NCBI GenBank assembly: GCA_965277275.1
Contig: CBDICG010000002.1
Span: 3,224,001 to 3,288,000 of the forward strand
Length of the DNA: 64,000 nucleotides
Reading direction: 5' to 3'
DNA from: HLUCCA09 sp965277275
GTDB taxonomy: Bacteria; Pseudomonadota; Alphaproteobacteria; Rhodobacterales; Rhodobacteraceae
Below, piece by piece: positions 46,148 to 55,407 of this stretch. Each line of letters opens with the position of its first letter. Positions within the stretch are counted from its first letter, which is position 1. The translations under genes and the position numbers were made by a program. The notes beneath the pieces are model-generated. The model was not told where the DNA came from. It worked only from the letters and a program-made list of their open reading frames with translations, and did no database searches.

Positions 46148-47259
46148 TGTCAGACACCGCCAACGAAGAAACCCGGCTGGCGGATGCCGTCAGCCGGCGC
46201 TACGGTGGTCTTTCGGCCATCGTGACGCGCAGCAGCTCCGGGCTCGAGGCATTCGTGCTGTCTGCACTCGCGCTGGTTGTGGCCTTTGCGATCTTTGGCG
46301 TCTTCGTTGCGGTGCAGGGTCTCGATCCGCTCGCTGTCTACGCGGTGCTGTGGCTTGGTGCCTTTGGCACGTCGTTCTCGATCGAGAACACCCTCACCCT
46401 TGCGGCCCCCATCATCTTGACGTCGCTCTGCACACTGATCCCGGCGCGCGTTGGCATGCTGGTGATCGGCGGTGAGGGCGCTCTCGCGCTGGGAGGGGTA
46501 GGCGCCGTGCTGGCGGGCATCGTTCTGACCGGTCTGCCATGGTGGCTGGGCGTGGCGGCCTGTTGCCTTGCCGGGAGCATGTTCGGAGCGGCCTGGATCA
46601 TGGCGGCAGGCGCGCTGAAGCATTGGCGCGGCGTGAACGAGACCATTGCAACCCTGCTGATGAACTACATCGCTGCGGCGATCCTCCTGCACCTCGTTAC
46701 CGGCCCGATCCGAGATTTCTCGGTGTCGATCAAGGCACAAAGCCTGCCGGTGCCCGAACTCTACCGCATGGGGGATATTCCCGGATGGTCGGTGCATTGG
46801 GGGCTGGTCGTTGGGGTGGCTGTCGTGTGCGCGCTCCACATATTGCTCCGCCATACGGTGACGGGGTTTTCAATGTCGGTGCTGGGTGGCAACCGGCGGG
46901 CCGCGCAGATGGCGGGGCTCGACATCGGGCGCCTGACCCTCCTGGCCTGCGGGCTGGGCGGTGCTGCGGCGGGGCTGGCCGGCGCGATCGAGGTCGTGGC
47001 CGTCCATGGCGCGGCGAGCGACAGCCTGCTGGTCGGCTTCGGATATACGGGAATTCTCGTGGCTTTTCTGGCGCGACAGAACCCGCTTGCGGTGCTTTTG
47101 GTGGCGCTTGTCATCGGCGGGATCGCGGCGGCCGGTGGCCTGCTCCAGCGCCGCTTCGACATGCCTGACGCGGCAACGGACTTGCTGCAGGGCATCATCT
47201 TCTTGTGCGTGCTGGCTTCGAACGCCTTTGCCGGCCGCCTCTTCCGGAGGGCGGGCTGA
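46147..47259 (+). CDS. ABC transporter permease (BMP/nucleoside type) 1
   Basis: A 370-residue BPD_transp_2 permease with about ten hydrophobic segments. MLVIGGEGALALGGVGAVLA, LKHWRGVNETIATLLMNYIA and FSMSVLGGNRRAAQMAGLDI (family EAA-like loop) are characteristic. First of the pair of importer channels. Overlaps the BMP stop by one base and the next ATG by one base. Confidence 0.9.
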   Translation: MSDTANEETRLADAVSRRYGGLSAIVTRSSSGLEAFVLSALALVVAFAIFGVFVAVQGLDPLAVYAVLWLGAFGTSFSIENTLTLAAPIILTSLCTLIPARVGMLVIGGEGALALGGVGAVLAGIVLTGLPWWLGVAACCLAGSMFGAAWIMAAGALKHWRGVNETIATLLMNYIAAAILLHLVTGPIRDFSVSIKAQSLPVPELYRMGDIPGWSVHWGLVVGVAVVCALHILLRHTVTGFSMSVLGGNRRAAQMAGLDIGRLTLLACGLGGAAAGLAGAIEVVAVHGAASDSLLVGFGYTGILVAFLARQNPLAVLLVALVIGGIAAAGGLLQRRFDMPDAATDLLQGIIFLCVLASNAFAGRLFRRAG

Positions 47260-48182
47260 TGGAAGGCACACTGGGTTGGTGGGGCGTCCTGATCGCCGTG
47301 CTCGGGGGGGCGGTGCGTGTGTCCACTCCGTACCTCTATGTCGCCCTCGGCGAGACGTTGACCGAGCGGGCAGGCCGCGTGAATCTCGGCCTCGAAGGCA
47401 CATTGGTGCTCGGTGCCATGTCGGGGTTCGCCGTCTCTTTTCTGACCGGGTCGCCGTGGCTCGGGGTTCTGGCTGCCGGGATCGCGGGAACCGGCTTGGG
47501 CGCGCTGCACGCCGTGATCTGCAACCTGCCGCGGGTGAACGATATCGCCGTGGGAATTGCGCTCTTCGTCTTCGGGACCGGCCTCGCGTTCTATCTGGGC
47601 AAGGACTACATCCAGCCCCGCGCGGAGATGTTGCCCGGGATCCCGCTGGGCGCATGGTCCGACAGCCCGGCGATCCAGTCGGCGCTTGAAATCAGCCCTC
47701 TGTTCATCATCGGTCTCGTCCTTGCAAGCGGGCTGCGCTGGGCGCTGTTCAATACGCGCTGGGGCCTGCTCTTGCGCATGGCCGGCGACAACGCGGAGGC
47801 CGGCCGCGCGCTTGGGCTTTCGGTGAACCGGATCCGCCTCGCGGCCACTGCGGCGGGCGGGTTCCTGTCTGGGATCGGTGGCGCATTCCTGTCGCTCTAC
47901 TATCCGGGAAGCTGGAACGAGGGGCTGTCTTCCGGGCAGGGTTTGATGGCTGTTGCGCTTGTCATCTTCGCCCGTTGGGATCCGCTGCGCTGCTTCTGGG
48001 CGTCGTTGGTGTTCGGGGGCGCCACCGCATTGGGGCCTGCTTTGCAGATGGTCGGGATCAGCTCGGGGTACTATCTCTTCAATGCAGCCCCCTACATCAT
48101 CACGCTGGCCATCCTGATCTGGGTGTCCAATCCGCGCGAGGCCCTGCAAGGCGCACCGCGGGAGCTTTCGATCTCAAGATGA
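47259..48182 (+). CDS. ABC transporter permease (BMP/nucleoside type) 2
   Basis: A 307-residue permease. TLTERAGRVNLGLEGTLVLG at the start, GALHAVICNLPRVNDIAVGI, LLLRMAGDNAEAGRALGLSV and AVALVIFARWDPLRCFWASL are the usual YufQ/NupQ-type second-subunit motifs. Overlaps the ATPase start by 4 bp. Confidence 0.9.
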   Translation: MEGTLGWWGVLIAVLGGAVRVSTPYLYVALGETLTERAGRVNLGLEGTLVLGAMSGFAVSFLTGSPWLGVLAAGIAGTGLGALHAVICNLPRVNDIAVGIALFVFGTGLAFYLGKDYIQPRAEMLPGIPLGAWSDSPAIQSALEISPLFIIGLVLASGLRWALFNTRWGLLLRMAGDNAEAGRALGLSVNRIRLAATAAGGFLSGIGGAFLSLYYPGSWNEGLSSGQGLMAVALVIFARWDPLRCFWASLVFGGATALGPALQMVGISSGYYLFNAAPYIITLAILIWVSNPREALQGAPRELSISR

Positions 48183-49732
48183 ACAAGATCCCTCCTTCCG
48201 TCGAGATTGTCAGCCTGTCCAAGCGCTTCGGCAGCGTGCAGGCGCTGGAGGCCGTATCCGAGCGGTTTCCGTCCGGCTGCTTTCATGCCCTGCTCGGGGA
48301 GAACGGGGCGGGCAAGTCCACCCTCGTGAAGTGCCTGATGGGGTTCTACCGGGCCGATGACGGCAACATCCTGATTGATGGGAAGGAGCGCCGCATCGCG
48401 GGGCCGCAATCTGTTCAGGGGCTGGGCCTCGGGATGGTCTACCAGCATTTTACACTAGTCGAGCCGATGACGGTGGCAGAGAACCTCGTGCTGGCACGGC
48501 CCCACATTCCCCCGGTCATTGATTGGGCTGCTGAGCGCGCGGGCATCCTGCGCTTCATGGACGAGGCGCCCTTCGCATTGGACCCGGATGCGCCGGTTTC
48601 GAGCCTCGCTGCAGGCGAGAAGCAGAAACTCGAGATCCTCAAGCAGCTCTGGCTCGGGCGGCGTTTCTTGATCCTCGACGAGCCGACCAGCGTGCTGACA
48701 CCGGCAGAGGCGGATGAGGTTCTGGGCCAGATGCGCGCATTGACCGATGCTGGCAGCCTTTCGGTTGTCTTGATCACGCACAAGTTCCGCGAGGTGATGA
48801 CCTATGCGCGGACGGTGAGCGTTCTGCGCGGCGGACGGCACGTCGGCGGCGCGGTGGTGGCAGAGACGGATGAGAGCCACCTCGCCGAGATCATGTTTGG
48901 CGCGTCGGCGCCTCGCGCGGATATTGTCCGCAACGAAGTACCCGCTGACAGCCGACCAGCGTACTTGCGGATCAACGGGCTGCACGCCCGGGGCGACAGG
49001 GGGGAGCTTTCTGTCCACGACGCCGCATTCGACGTCCGCCCGGGTGAGATCGTGGGCGTCGCGGGTGTTTCAGGCAATGGACAGAAGGAACTGGTGGAAG
49101 TCCTCGCCGGGCAGCGAACGGCTGTTTCCGGCACTGTTCTGGTGGCGCAAGACCCCTGGACAGGAACGCGCTCGGAAATCCGTGCGCGCGGGGTGCGCCT
49201 TCTGGCGGAGGAGCCACTGGCCAACTCCGGTGTGCGCAAGATGAGCGTGATGGAAAACCTTGCCCTGCGGGACTTCGACCAAGCGCCCCTCGCGCGGGGG
49301 GGGATGGTCTCGCGCGGCGCCATGCGACGCAAGGCGGAGGCCCTGATCACGCGCTACAACATCCGCACCCCCGGCCCCGACGCTGCGCTGGAGACCCTTT
49401 CGGGAGGCAACGTCCAGCGGACGGTTCTGGCCCGCGAGTTGTCTGGTGAGGTGCGGCTGCTTGTGGCGCAGAACCCATGTTTCGGGCTCGACGCCTCCGC
49501 AGCAGCAGAGATCCGCCGCCAGCTCATCGAAGCGCGCAACGCGGGAGCGGCGATCCTCCTGATCTCGGAGGATCTAGACGAGGTGCTCCAGTTGTCAGAC
49601 AGGGTTCTGGTGATGTCGGGCGGGCGTATCGTCTACGAGACGGACGGTGCCAGCGCAGACCGCTACGAAATCGGGCGCCACATGGCGGAGCACGACACTG
49701 CAGCTTCAGCACAAAGGACCCGGATCGCATGA
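48179..49732 (+). CDS. ABC transporter ATP-binding protein, double domain (BMP type)
   Basis: A 517-residue two-domain ATPase. Domain 1: Walker A GENGAGKST, Q-loop MVYQHFTLV, LAAGEKQKLEI, Walker B FLILDEPTSVL, His ITHKFREV. Domain 2 is degenerate, as usual in this family: GVSGNGQKEL for Walker A, LSGGNVQRTVLAREL signature, LLVAQNPCFGLD Walker B. Energises the two permeases. Overlaps the amidohydrolase start by 4 bp. Confidence 0.92.
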   Translation: MNKIPPSVEIVSLSKRFGSVQALEAVSERFPSGCFHALLGENGAGKSTLVKCLMGFYRADDGNILIDGKERRIAGPQSVQGLGLGMVYQHFTLVEPMTVAENLVLARPHIPPVIDWAAERAGILRFMDEAPFALDPDAPVSSLAAGEKQKLEILKQLWLGRRFLILDEPTSVLTPAEADEVLGQMRALTDAGSLSVVLITHKFREVMTYARTVSVLRGGRHVGGAVVAETDESHLAEIMFGASAPRADIVRNEVPADSRPAYLRINGLHARGDRGELSVHDAAFDVRPGEIVGVAGVSGNGQKELVEVLAGQRTAVSGTVLVAQDPWTGTRSEIRARGVRLLAEEPLANSGVRKMSVMENLALRDFDQAPLARGGMVSRGAMRRKAEALITRYNIRTPGPDAALETLSGGNVQRTVLARELSGEVRLLVAQNPCFGLDASAAAEIRRQLIEARNAGAAILLISEDLDEVLQLSDRVLVMSGGRIVYETDGASADRYEIGRHMAEHDTAASAQRTRIA

Positions 49733-51225
49733 GCCCTGACCCCCTCCTTGTGACCGGTGGTCTGGTCTTGCAGGACGCAGAGACCGATCCCCGCCGCGCC
49801 GATATCCTCGTTGAAGGCGATCGCATCGTGGCGATCGAACCGACAGGCAGTATCGACCCGGGCTCGGGCCGCCCGGTCGACGCGTCCGACCGCATGATCG
49901 TGCCCGGGCTCGTCAATGGCCATACCCACGGGCATGGCGCCTTGGGCAAGGGGCAGGTTGGTGATCGCGCACCGCTGGAGGTCTTTCTGACGGAGGCAGG
50001 CGGCTTTGGCGGCAATCGCACGCTGGATGACAAGCGCCTGACCGCGGAATTGACGGCTGTCGAGCTGGTGCGGCGCGGCTGTACTACCGCTCTCGACATG
50101 TATGGCGAGTATCCCGTTCCGTCGCCCGCTGGGATGGGCGCGGTGGCAGACGCCTACGACAGCGTCGGGATGCGCGCCGTGATCGCGCCGATGGTGGCCG
50201 ACCGCACGCTCTTTCAGGCCATTCCCGGCCTGCTGGCATCCTTGCCCGAGCCGTATCGCGAAACGGCGCAGGCCATGGCGACGGCGCCGACCTCGGATAT
50301 CCTGGACGGGCTGGAAGAGGTTCTGGTGACGTGGCGCCACGATCGCCACCGCGTCCGGCCCGGCGTCGCGCCGACGATCCCGCTGCACTGCTCGGACGCG
50401 TTCATGACAGGCTGCGCGCGGCTTGCGGAAGATCATGACACTATCCTGCAGACCCACCTTGCGGAAACGCGGATGCAGAACATCAAGGGGCACGAGCGCT
50501 ATGGTCGAAGCCTCGTCGCGCATCTTGAAGGGTTGGGGCTGCTATCCGAGCGGCTCTCTGCGGCACACGGCATCTGGTTGAGCAATGAGGACATGTCTCG
50601 CCTCGGGGCGCACGGGTGTGGGGTTGTGCACAACCCGATGTCCAACTTGCGCCTTGGCTCGGGCGTGGCGCAGGCCCGCAAGCTCAAGGACGCCGGCGTT
50701 GCCCTTGGCATTGGCACAGATGCCACGAATACGTCCGACGGGCAGAACATGTTCGAGGCGCTGAGACTGGCCGCCTACCTGTCGCGGATCTGCGATCCCG
50801 ACCCGGCGCGTTGGATCGAGGCCCGCGAGGCCTTCGAGGCGGCGACTGTGGGAAGTGCCAGAATCCTCGGGTTCGACAAAGTTGGCCGCCTGCACCCGGG
50901 TTGGGCCGCGGATATGGTCTTCATCGACCTGACCCACATCACCTACGCGCCCCTGCGCGCGCCGCTGCGCCAGATGGCTTTCGCGGAGAGTGGCGCAGCG
51001 ATCCGTTCCGTGATGATCGCCGGGCAGATGGTCTTGGACGAGGGCCGAATGACCACGATCGACGAGGCGGCGTTGCGCGCCCGTGCCGAACTCGCGGCGG
51101 CTCGGCTAGACGCCGCCAACGCAGAGGCGGTCAAGGGCGCCGATGCAATGGCCGGTCTGGTGGGGTGCTTCTGCCTTGCGCACGCGTCAGAGCACTGCGA
51201 AGTGGTCCGCACGGTCCACGGTTGA
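49729..51225 (+). CDS. amidohydrolase, guanine/triazine deaminase superfamily
   Basis: A 498-residue metal hydrolase. Metal site 1 is His65/His67 (LVNGHTHGHG). The middle metal His is in TILQTHLAETRMQNI, a further His in LSAAHGIWLSNED, and the catalytic Asp in GIGTDATNTSDGQNMFEALR. Closest family: TrzN/AtzA/SsnA/8-oxoguanine deaminase type, which removes an amine or leaving group from a heterocycle. It is the last gene of the BMP importer operon, so its substrate is probably the imported compound. Confidence 0.88.
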   Translation: MSPDPLLVTGGLVLQDAETDPRRADILVEGDRIVAIEPTGSIDPGSGRPVDASDRMIVPGLVNGHTHGHGALGKGQVGDRAPLEVFLTEAGGFGGNRTLDDKRLTAELTAVELVRRGCTTALDMYGEYPVPSPAGMGAVADAYDSVGMRAVIAPMVADRTLFQAIPGLLASLPEPYRETAQAMATAPTSDILDGLEEVLVTWRHDRHRVRPGVAPTIPLHCSDAFMTGCARLAEDHDTILQTHLAETRMQNIKGHERYGRSLVAHLEGLGLLSERLSAAHGIWLSNEDMSRLGAHGCGVVHNPMSNLRLGSGVAQARKLKDAGVALGIGTDATNTSDGQNMFEALRLAAYLSRICDPDPARWIEAREAFEAATVGSARILGFDKVGRLHPGWAADMVFIDLTHITYAPLRAPLRQMAFAESGAAIRSVMIAGQMVLDEGRMTTIDEAALRARAELAAARLDAANAEAVKGADAMAGLVGCFCLAHASEHCEVVRTVHG

Positions 51226-51379
51226 CGCGGGGGCGCATGGGAAACGGGATCCAGATCGCACTCGGTGTCCCAGGCTCTCTCGAACCTTGTGGGGTCATGA
51301 GCGCACCAACTGTTGGCAAGTCGCCCCTCGATCCGTCTGGTTACTTGGCGCGGCGTGGGCGCTCTGCTAGCGCTGCGCC

Positions 51380-52042
51380 ATGGTCGTAGCATCTGGAAGG
51401 AAAAAGCCGGTCCGCTCGCGCGACCCCGAGCGGACGAAGGGCGAGATCCTCGCCGCGGCCATCGCCGAGTTCTCTGAAAATGGCTATGACGGTGCAAAGA
51501 TCCAGAAGGTTGCCAGCCGTGCGGGGTGCAATCCACGCCTGATCTATCACTACTTTGGCAGCAAGGCGGATCTCTACCTCGAAGCCTTGCGCCGCATCTA
51601 TGCCGACTTGCGCGCGCAGGAGGCAAAGCTGAACCTCGATGCCCTTCCACCGCGTGCTGCTATCCTCCGCCTCGTGGAATTCACGTTCGACTTCTTCGAC
51701 AGCAACACGGCCTTCATTTCGATCACTCGCAGCGAGAACTTGCTGAAGGGCCAGTTTGTGCGTCAGCTTCCGGAGATCGGGCAGCTGTCCAATCCCTTGA
51801 TCGATCGGATCGGCGAACTGCTCCAGAAGGGCGCGGAGCATGGCGTATTGCGCGGGGGCGTCGATCCTTTGCAGCTTTATGTGAGCATTGTCGCGCTCAG
51901 CGCCCACCACATCAACGCGGCGTACACGCTGTCCGCCACGTTTGGCATCGACCTGGCCGCACAGGATTGGCGCGAGGTGCGGCGAGAGCACGTTATTGCG
52001 CTGGTTTCTGCGGCGATCTCGATGACCGAATCAACGTCTTAG
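51380..52042 (+). CDS. TetR-family transcriptional regulator
   Basis: A 220-residue regulator. DNA-binding helix-turn-helix TKGEILAAAIAEFSENGYDG and IQKVASRAGCNPRLIYHYFG, then KADLYLEALRRIY. The C-terminal ligand domain matches the TetR_C family with a YfiR/RutR-like opening (ITRSENLLKGQFVRQLPEIG). RutR controls pyrimidine catabolism, which fits the context, but identity is not established. Lies between the two import operons and probably controls both. Confidence 0.85.
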   Translation: MVVASGRKKPVRSRDPERTKGEILAAAIAEFSENGYDGAKIQKVASRAGCNPRLIYHYFGSKADLYLEALRRIYADLRAQEAKLNLDALPPRAAILRLVEFTFDFFDSNTAFISITRSENLLKGQFVRQLPEIGQLSNPLIDRIGELLQKGAEHGVLRGGVDPLQLYVSIVALSAHHINAAYTLSATFGIDLAAQDWREVRREHVIALVSAAISMTESTS

Positions 52043-52195
52043 TGCGACAGATCCGCGCATTGCATACTTCCGTGTACGGCTTCTGAGAGGCATTTGACCG
52101 GATTCACTGCCTGCAAATTCGGCATCCGCAGATAATTCGTCATTCGTTTACTTATTTTCGTAGTGGCCTGCACGGTGTGCCGACAACGTTCCCGC

Positions 52196-53050
52196 ATGAA
52201 CATGGCCTCTCCGATCCCAGATAACCTCGATCCCCCGGCTTCCGCCACGAGCGTACATGCGCGCCCGGCCCTTGAGTTGCAGGACGCGTCTGTCGTCTTT
52301 GGAACTGGCGACAAGGCCGTGACAGCCCTGTCTCCGACCACGCTCAAGATGGATCCGGGCGAGTTTCTCGCGCTCGTCGGGCCGTCCGGGTGCGGCAAGT
52401 CCACCATCCTGAAGCTGGTCAGCAACCTGATCCAGCCATCGTCGGGCATGGTCCTTGTGGGCGGCAAAGAGGCAAGTGCCAAGGAATTGCGCATCGGGAT
52501 GGCGTTTCAGAACCCGACAATGCTGCCGTGGCTGACGATTGAGCGGAACATCATGATGCCGCTCAAGATCGTGCCGCCCTTCAAGCAAAGCTTTCGCAAG
52601 GAAAAGGACGGCGCGTTTCGCGACCGGGTCCATGCCTTGCTCAAGCAGGTCGGGCTCGAAGGATTTGCGAACCACTACCCCTGGCAGCTCTCCGGCGGGA
52701 TGTTGCAGCGCTCAAACCTTTGTCGCGCGCTGATCCACGAGCCGGATCTGTTGCTGCTCGACGAGCCCTTCGGCGCGCTGGATCAGTTCACGCGCGAAGA
52801 GCTGTGGCAGATTATGCAGGACCTCTACCTCGACCGAGCGCCGACGGTCCTGTTGGTCACCCACGATCTGCGTGAGGCGGGCTACTTGGCCAGCCGCATA
52901 TGCGTCATGAGCGCCCGCCCCGGGCGGGTGATCTCGGACGAACCGGTAAACCTCCGGCGCCCGCGTGACATTGCAACGATCTACAGCCCCGAATTCGTCG
53001 AGATGACGCAGGGCCTGCGCGAGATGATCGCGCAAGTGCGCAGCAAATAG
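52196..53050 (+). CDS. NitT/TauT-type ABC transporter ATP-binding protein
   Basis: A 284-residue ATPase. Walker A GPSGCGKST, Q-loop AFQNPTMLPWL, signature LSGGMLQRSNL, Walker B LLLLDEPFGALD, switch LVTHDLREA. First gene of an ATPase-permease-binding protein operon for small organic anions or heterocycles. ATG 52196 is used; 52202 is possible. The stop is 10 bp before the permease. Confidence 0.9.
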   Translation: MNMASPIPDNLDPPASATSVHARPALELQDASVVFGTGDKAVTALSPTTLKMDPGEFLALVGPSGCGKSTILKLVSNLIQPSSGMVLVGGKEASAKELRIGMAFQNPTMLPWLTIERNIMMPLKIVPPFKQSFRKEKDGAFRDRVHALLKQVGLEGFANHYPWQLSGGMLQRSNLCRALIHEPDLLLLDEPFGALDQFTREELWQIMQDLYLDRAPTVLLVTHDLREAGYLASRICVMSARPGRVISDEPVNLRRPRDIATIYSPEFVEMTQGLREMIAQVRSK

Positions 53051-53060
53051 GAGGCCCGCA

Positions 53061-53834
53061 ATGACCGACACCACGCGCGTGCGCATCATGTCCACGTCTC
53101 TCATCATCGGGTTCTTCGTGTTGTGGGAGGTCCTCTGCATCGCGCTGAACGTGTCGGATCTGGTGCTTCCGCGCCCGTCCGAGATCATCGTGACGATGAT
53201 CGACCGCTTCCCGGTCTTGTGGCCGCACATTTTGCAAACGCTCTACTCGACGCTCGTCGGGTTCGCCCTCGGCGTGACCATCGGAGTGACGCTGGGGGTA
53301 ATCGTCGGCACGTCAAAGGTGGCCTACGCTGTCGCCTACCCGCTGCTGGTGGGCTTTTCGTCGATCCCGAAGGTGGCAGTGGTGCCGATCTTCGTGCTGT
53401 GGTTCGGCTCCGGCACGACACCGGCGATCCTGACGGCCATGGTGATCTGCGTTTTTCCGATCGTGGTGAACATCGCCACCGGGCTGGCCACGACAGAACC
53501 CGAGCTTGAGGACGTGCTCAAGACGCTGGGTGCATCAAAAACAGAGATCCTTTGGAATGTCGGCCTGCCCCGCGCCATGCCGTACTTCTTTGCCTCCCTG
53601 AAGGTCGCGATCACGCTCTCCTTCGTGGGCGCCGTGCTGTCCGAAACGGTCGCGTCCAATATGGGGATCGGCTTCGTGATGATGACGGCGTCGTCGAACT
53701 TCCAGGTGTCGCTGGTGTTCTCGGGGCTTATCCTGCTCGCCCTGATGGGCGTCGTGCTCTACGCGATCTTCTCGCTGCTCGAGCGCCGCGTGACCGGCTG
53801 GGCCACGCGCGGCAACGACATTGCCATCACCTGA
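53061..53834 (+). CDS. NitT/TauT-type ABC transporter permease
   Basis: A 257-residue permease with six membrane segments. VPIFVLWFGSGTTPAILTAM and TTEPELEDVLKTLGASKTEI carry the EAA-like loop that contacts the ATPase. The family moves sulfonates, nitrate or pyrimidine precursors. Follows the ATPase by 10 bp. Confidence 0.9.
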   Translation: MTDTTRVRIMSTSLIIGFFVLWEVLCIALNVSDLVLPRPSEIIVTMIDRFPVLWPHILQTLYSTLVGFALGVTIGVTLGVIVGTSKVAYAVAYPLLVGFSSIPKVAVVPIFVLWFGSGTTPAILTAMVICVFPIVVNIATGLATTEPELEDVLKTLGASKTEILWNVGLPRAMPYFFASLKVAITLSFVGAVLSETVASNMGIGFVMMTASSNFQVSLVFSGLILLALMGVVLYAIFSLLERRVTGWATRGNDIAIT

Positions 53835-53864
53835 CCTGCTCAACCACCAACTCACCAACAAGGG

Positions 53865-54899
53865 ATGAAGACCATGAAGCATACACTTTTTGGCGCGGCG
53901 CTGAGTGTTTTGGCGGGGGCCGTCCCCGCGATGGCGGAGATGACGGACATCCGGTTCACGCTGGGGTGGAAGACCCAAGGGTCGGACGCACCGATGCTCG
54001 TGGCGCTCTACAAGGGCTACTTTGAGGAGGAAGGGCTGAACGTCACCATCGACCAGGGCGAAGGCTCGGCTGCCACGGTGACGCGCATCATGGGCGGCGC
54101 CTATGACGCGGGCTTCGGCGACATCAACGCCATCATCCAGAACGCGGCCGCGCGGCCGGGCGAAGCGCCGGTGATGGTGTTCCAGATGTGGAACCGTCCG
54201 CCCTTCGCCATCGCCGTTCCGGCCGATAGCGGCATCACCTCACCCAAGGATCTGGAGGGCAAGACGATCGGCGGTGCGCAAGGCACCCCCACGACACGCC
54301 TCTTCCCGGTTTTTGCGCGCCTCAATGACATCGACACTGACACGGTCGGCTACGAGTCCCTCGCGCCGAACCTGCAAGAGCCGATGCTGATCCGGGGCGA
54401 CATCGACGCCGCCTACACCTTTACCGTGTCGAGCTGGTTCAACCTCATCGCCAACCGCAAGGACCCTGCGGTCGACTTCACGTGGCTCAACTACGAAGAC
54501 TACGGGATGGACCTTTATTCCAACGGCATGATGGTGTCCCGCGAGCTCCTCGAAGAGAACCCCGAAGCGGTTGCGGGCCTCGTGCGCGCCGTCACCAAAG
54601 CGACGCTGGAGATCACGAAGAACCAGGACGAAGCGGTTGAAGCGATCGTGGCCTTCGACAACCTCGTCAGCCCGGATCTGGAGCGCGCGCGCCTTCATTT
54701 CGCGCTGACCAACCTGATGAACCACCCCGAGACTGCCGAAACCGGCATCGGTGATCTGGTTGACGAGCGCCTGACCCGCTCCATTGCTCTGATCGCGGAA
54801 GGCTACGGCCTCGAAACGCTGCCCGAGGCCGGCGAGATCTTTGACCGGTCTTTCCTCGCTCCGGCGGAAGAGCGTCAGCTCGAGGTCGTTATCAACTGA
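53865..54899 (+). CDS. NMT1/THI5-like substrate-binding protein
   Basis: A 344-residue periplasmic protein (signal FGAALSVLAGAVPAMAE). Mature fold: RFTLGWKTQGSDAPMLVALY, KGYFEEEGLNVTIDQGEGSA, LEGKTIGGAQGTPTTRLFPV, EPMLIRGDIDAAYTFTV, YEDYGMDLYSNGMMVSRELL. Family ligands include hydroxymethylpyrimidine, formylaminopyrimidine and sulfonates. Last gene of the transporter operon; a strong terminator follows. Confidence 0.9.
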   Translation: MKTMKHTLFGAALSVLAGAVPAMAEMTDIRFTLGWKTQGSDAPMLVALYKGYFEEEGLNVTIDQGEGSAATVTRIMGGAYDAGFGDINAIIQNAAARPGEAPVMVFQMWNRPPFAIAVPADSGITSPKDLEGKTIGGAQGTPTTRLFPVFARLNDIDTDTVGYESLAPNLQEPMLIRGDIDAAYTFTVSSWFNLIANRKDPAVDFTWLNYEDYGMDLYSNGMMVSRELLEENPEAVAGLVRAVTKATLEITKNQDEAVEAIVAFDNLVSPDLERARLHFALTNLMNHPETAETGIGDLVDERLTRSIALIAEGYGLETLPEAGEIFDRSFLAPAEERQLEVVIN

Positions 54900-54917
54900 C
54901 CTTGTTGCCGAAATCAG

Positions 54918-54955
54918 ATATGCGCTTCGGGCTCGCCCGCGGCGCATATTTTTTT
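54918..54955 (+). terminator. intrinsic terminator after NMT1 operon
   Basis: ATATGCGC (54918-54925), an inner GGGC/GCCC stem, and GCGCATAT (54942-54949) followed by a run of T to 54955. The next gene starts at 54982. Confidence 0.85.
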
Positions 54956-54981
54956 GCCTGCTAGAGCCGAAAGGATATGCG

Positions 54982-55407
54982 ATGGACACGCGACCCGATC
55001 CCGTCACCGCTGCCAAGGCAACCGTTGAGGCCTATCTCGAACGCTCCATGATCCCGGATCCGGAGGGTGCCGCGAAGTACGTGTCCGACGATCTGAGCAT
55101 CACGTTCACGGGCGGGCGCGCGTTCTCGGGGCCTGCGGATTGCACGGCCTTCAACGCCAAGCGCTATGCGTGGGTGAAGAAGAAGTTCCTGCGCACGGAT
55201 GCGGCGCTCGACGCCGCGACCGGTGATGTCTACGTCTATAACACCGGATATCTCTATGGTGAGTGGAAAGACGGCAGCAGCTTTGAAACCAACCGATACA
55301 TCGATAGTTTCGTTGTTCGTGGCGGCAAGATCGTGAGCACGCAGGTCTGGAACGACAGTGCCGAGATCCTGCTCGACAAGGCCGGACTTGCAGAGGCACC
55401 CCTTTGA
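54982..55407 (+). CDS. NTF2-like protein
   Basis: A 141-residue NTF2-fold protein (VEAYLERSMIPDPEGAAKYV, ITFTGGRAFSGPADCTAFNA, SSFETNRYIDSFVVRGGKIV). ATG 54982 follows AAAGGATATGC. Overlaps the next gene by 4 bp, so it is co-translated with the deacetylase. Possibly an isomerase/decarboxylase or subunit for the same pathway. Confidence 0.75.
   Translation: MDTRPDPVTAAKATVEAYLERSMIPDPEGAAKYVSDDLSITFTGGRAFSGPADCTAFNAKRYAWVKKKFLRTDAALDAATGDVYVYNTGYLYGEWKDGSSFETNRYIDSFVVRGGKIVSTQVWNDSAEILLDKAGLAEAPL

Noticed and set aside
52043..52195. TPP riboswitch ahead of the NMT1-type transporter
   Set aside because: A CTGAGAGGC string is present, but the rest of the conserved THI-box is absent.
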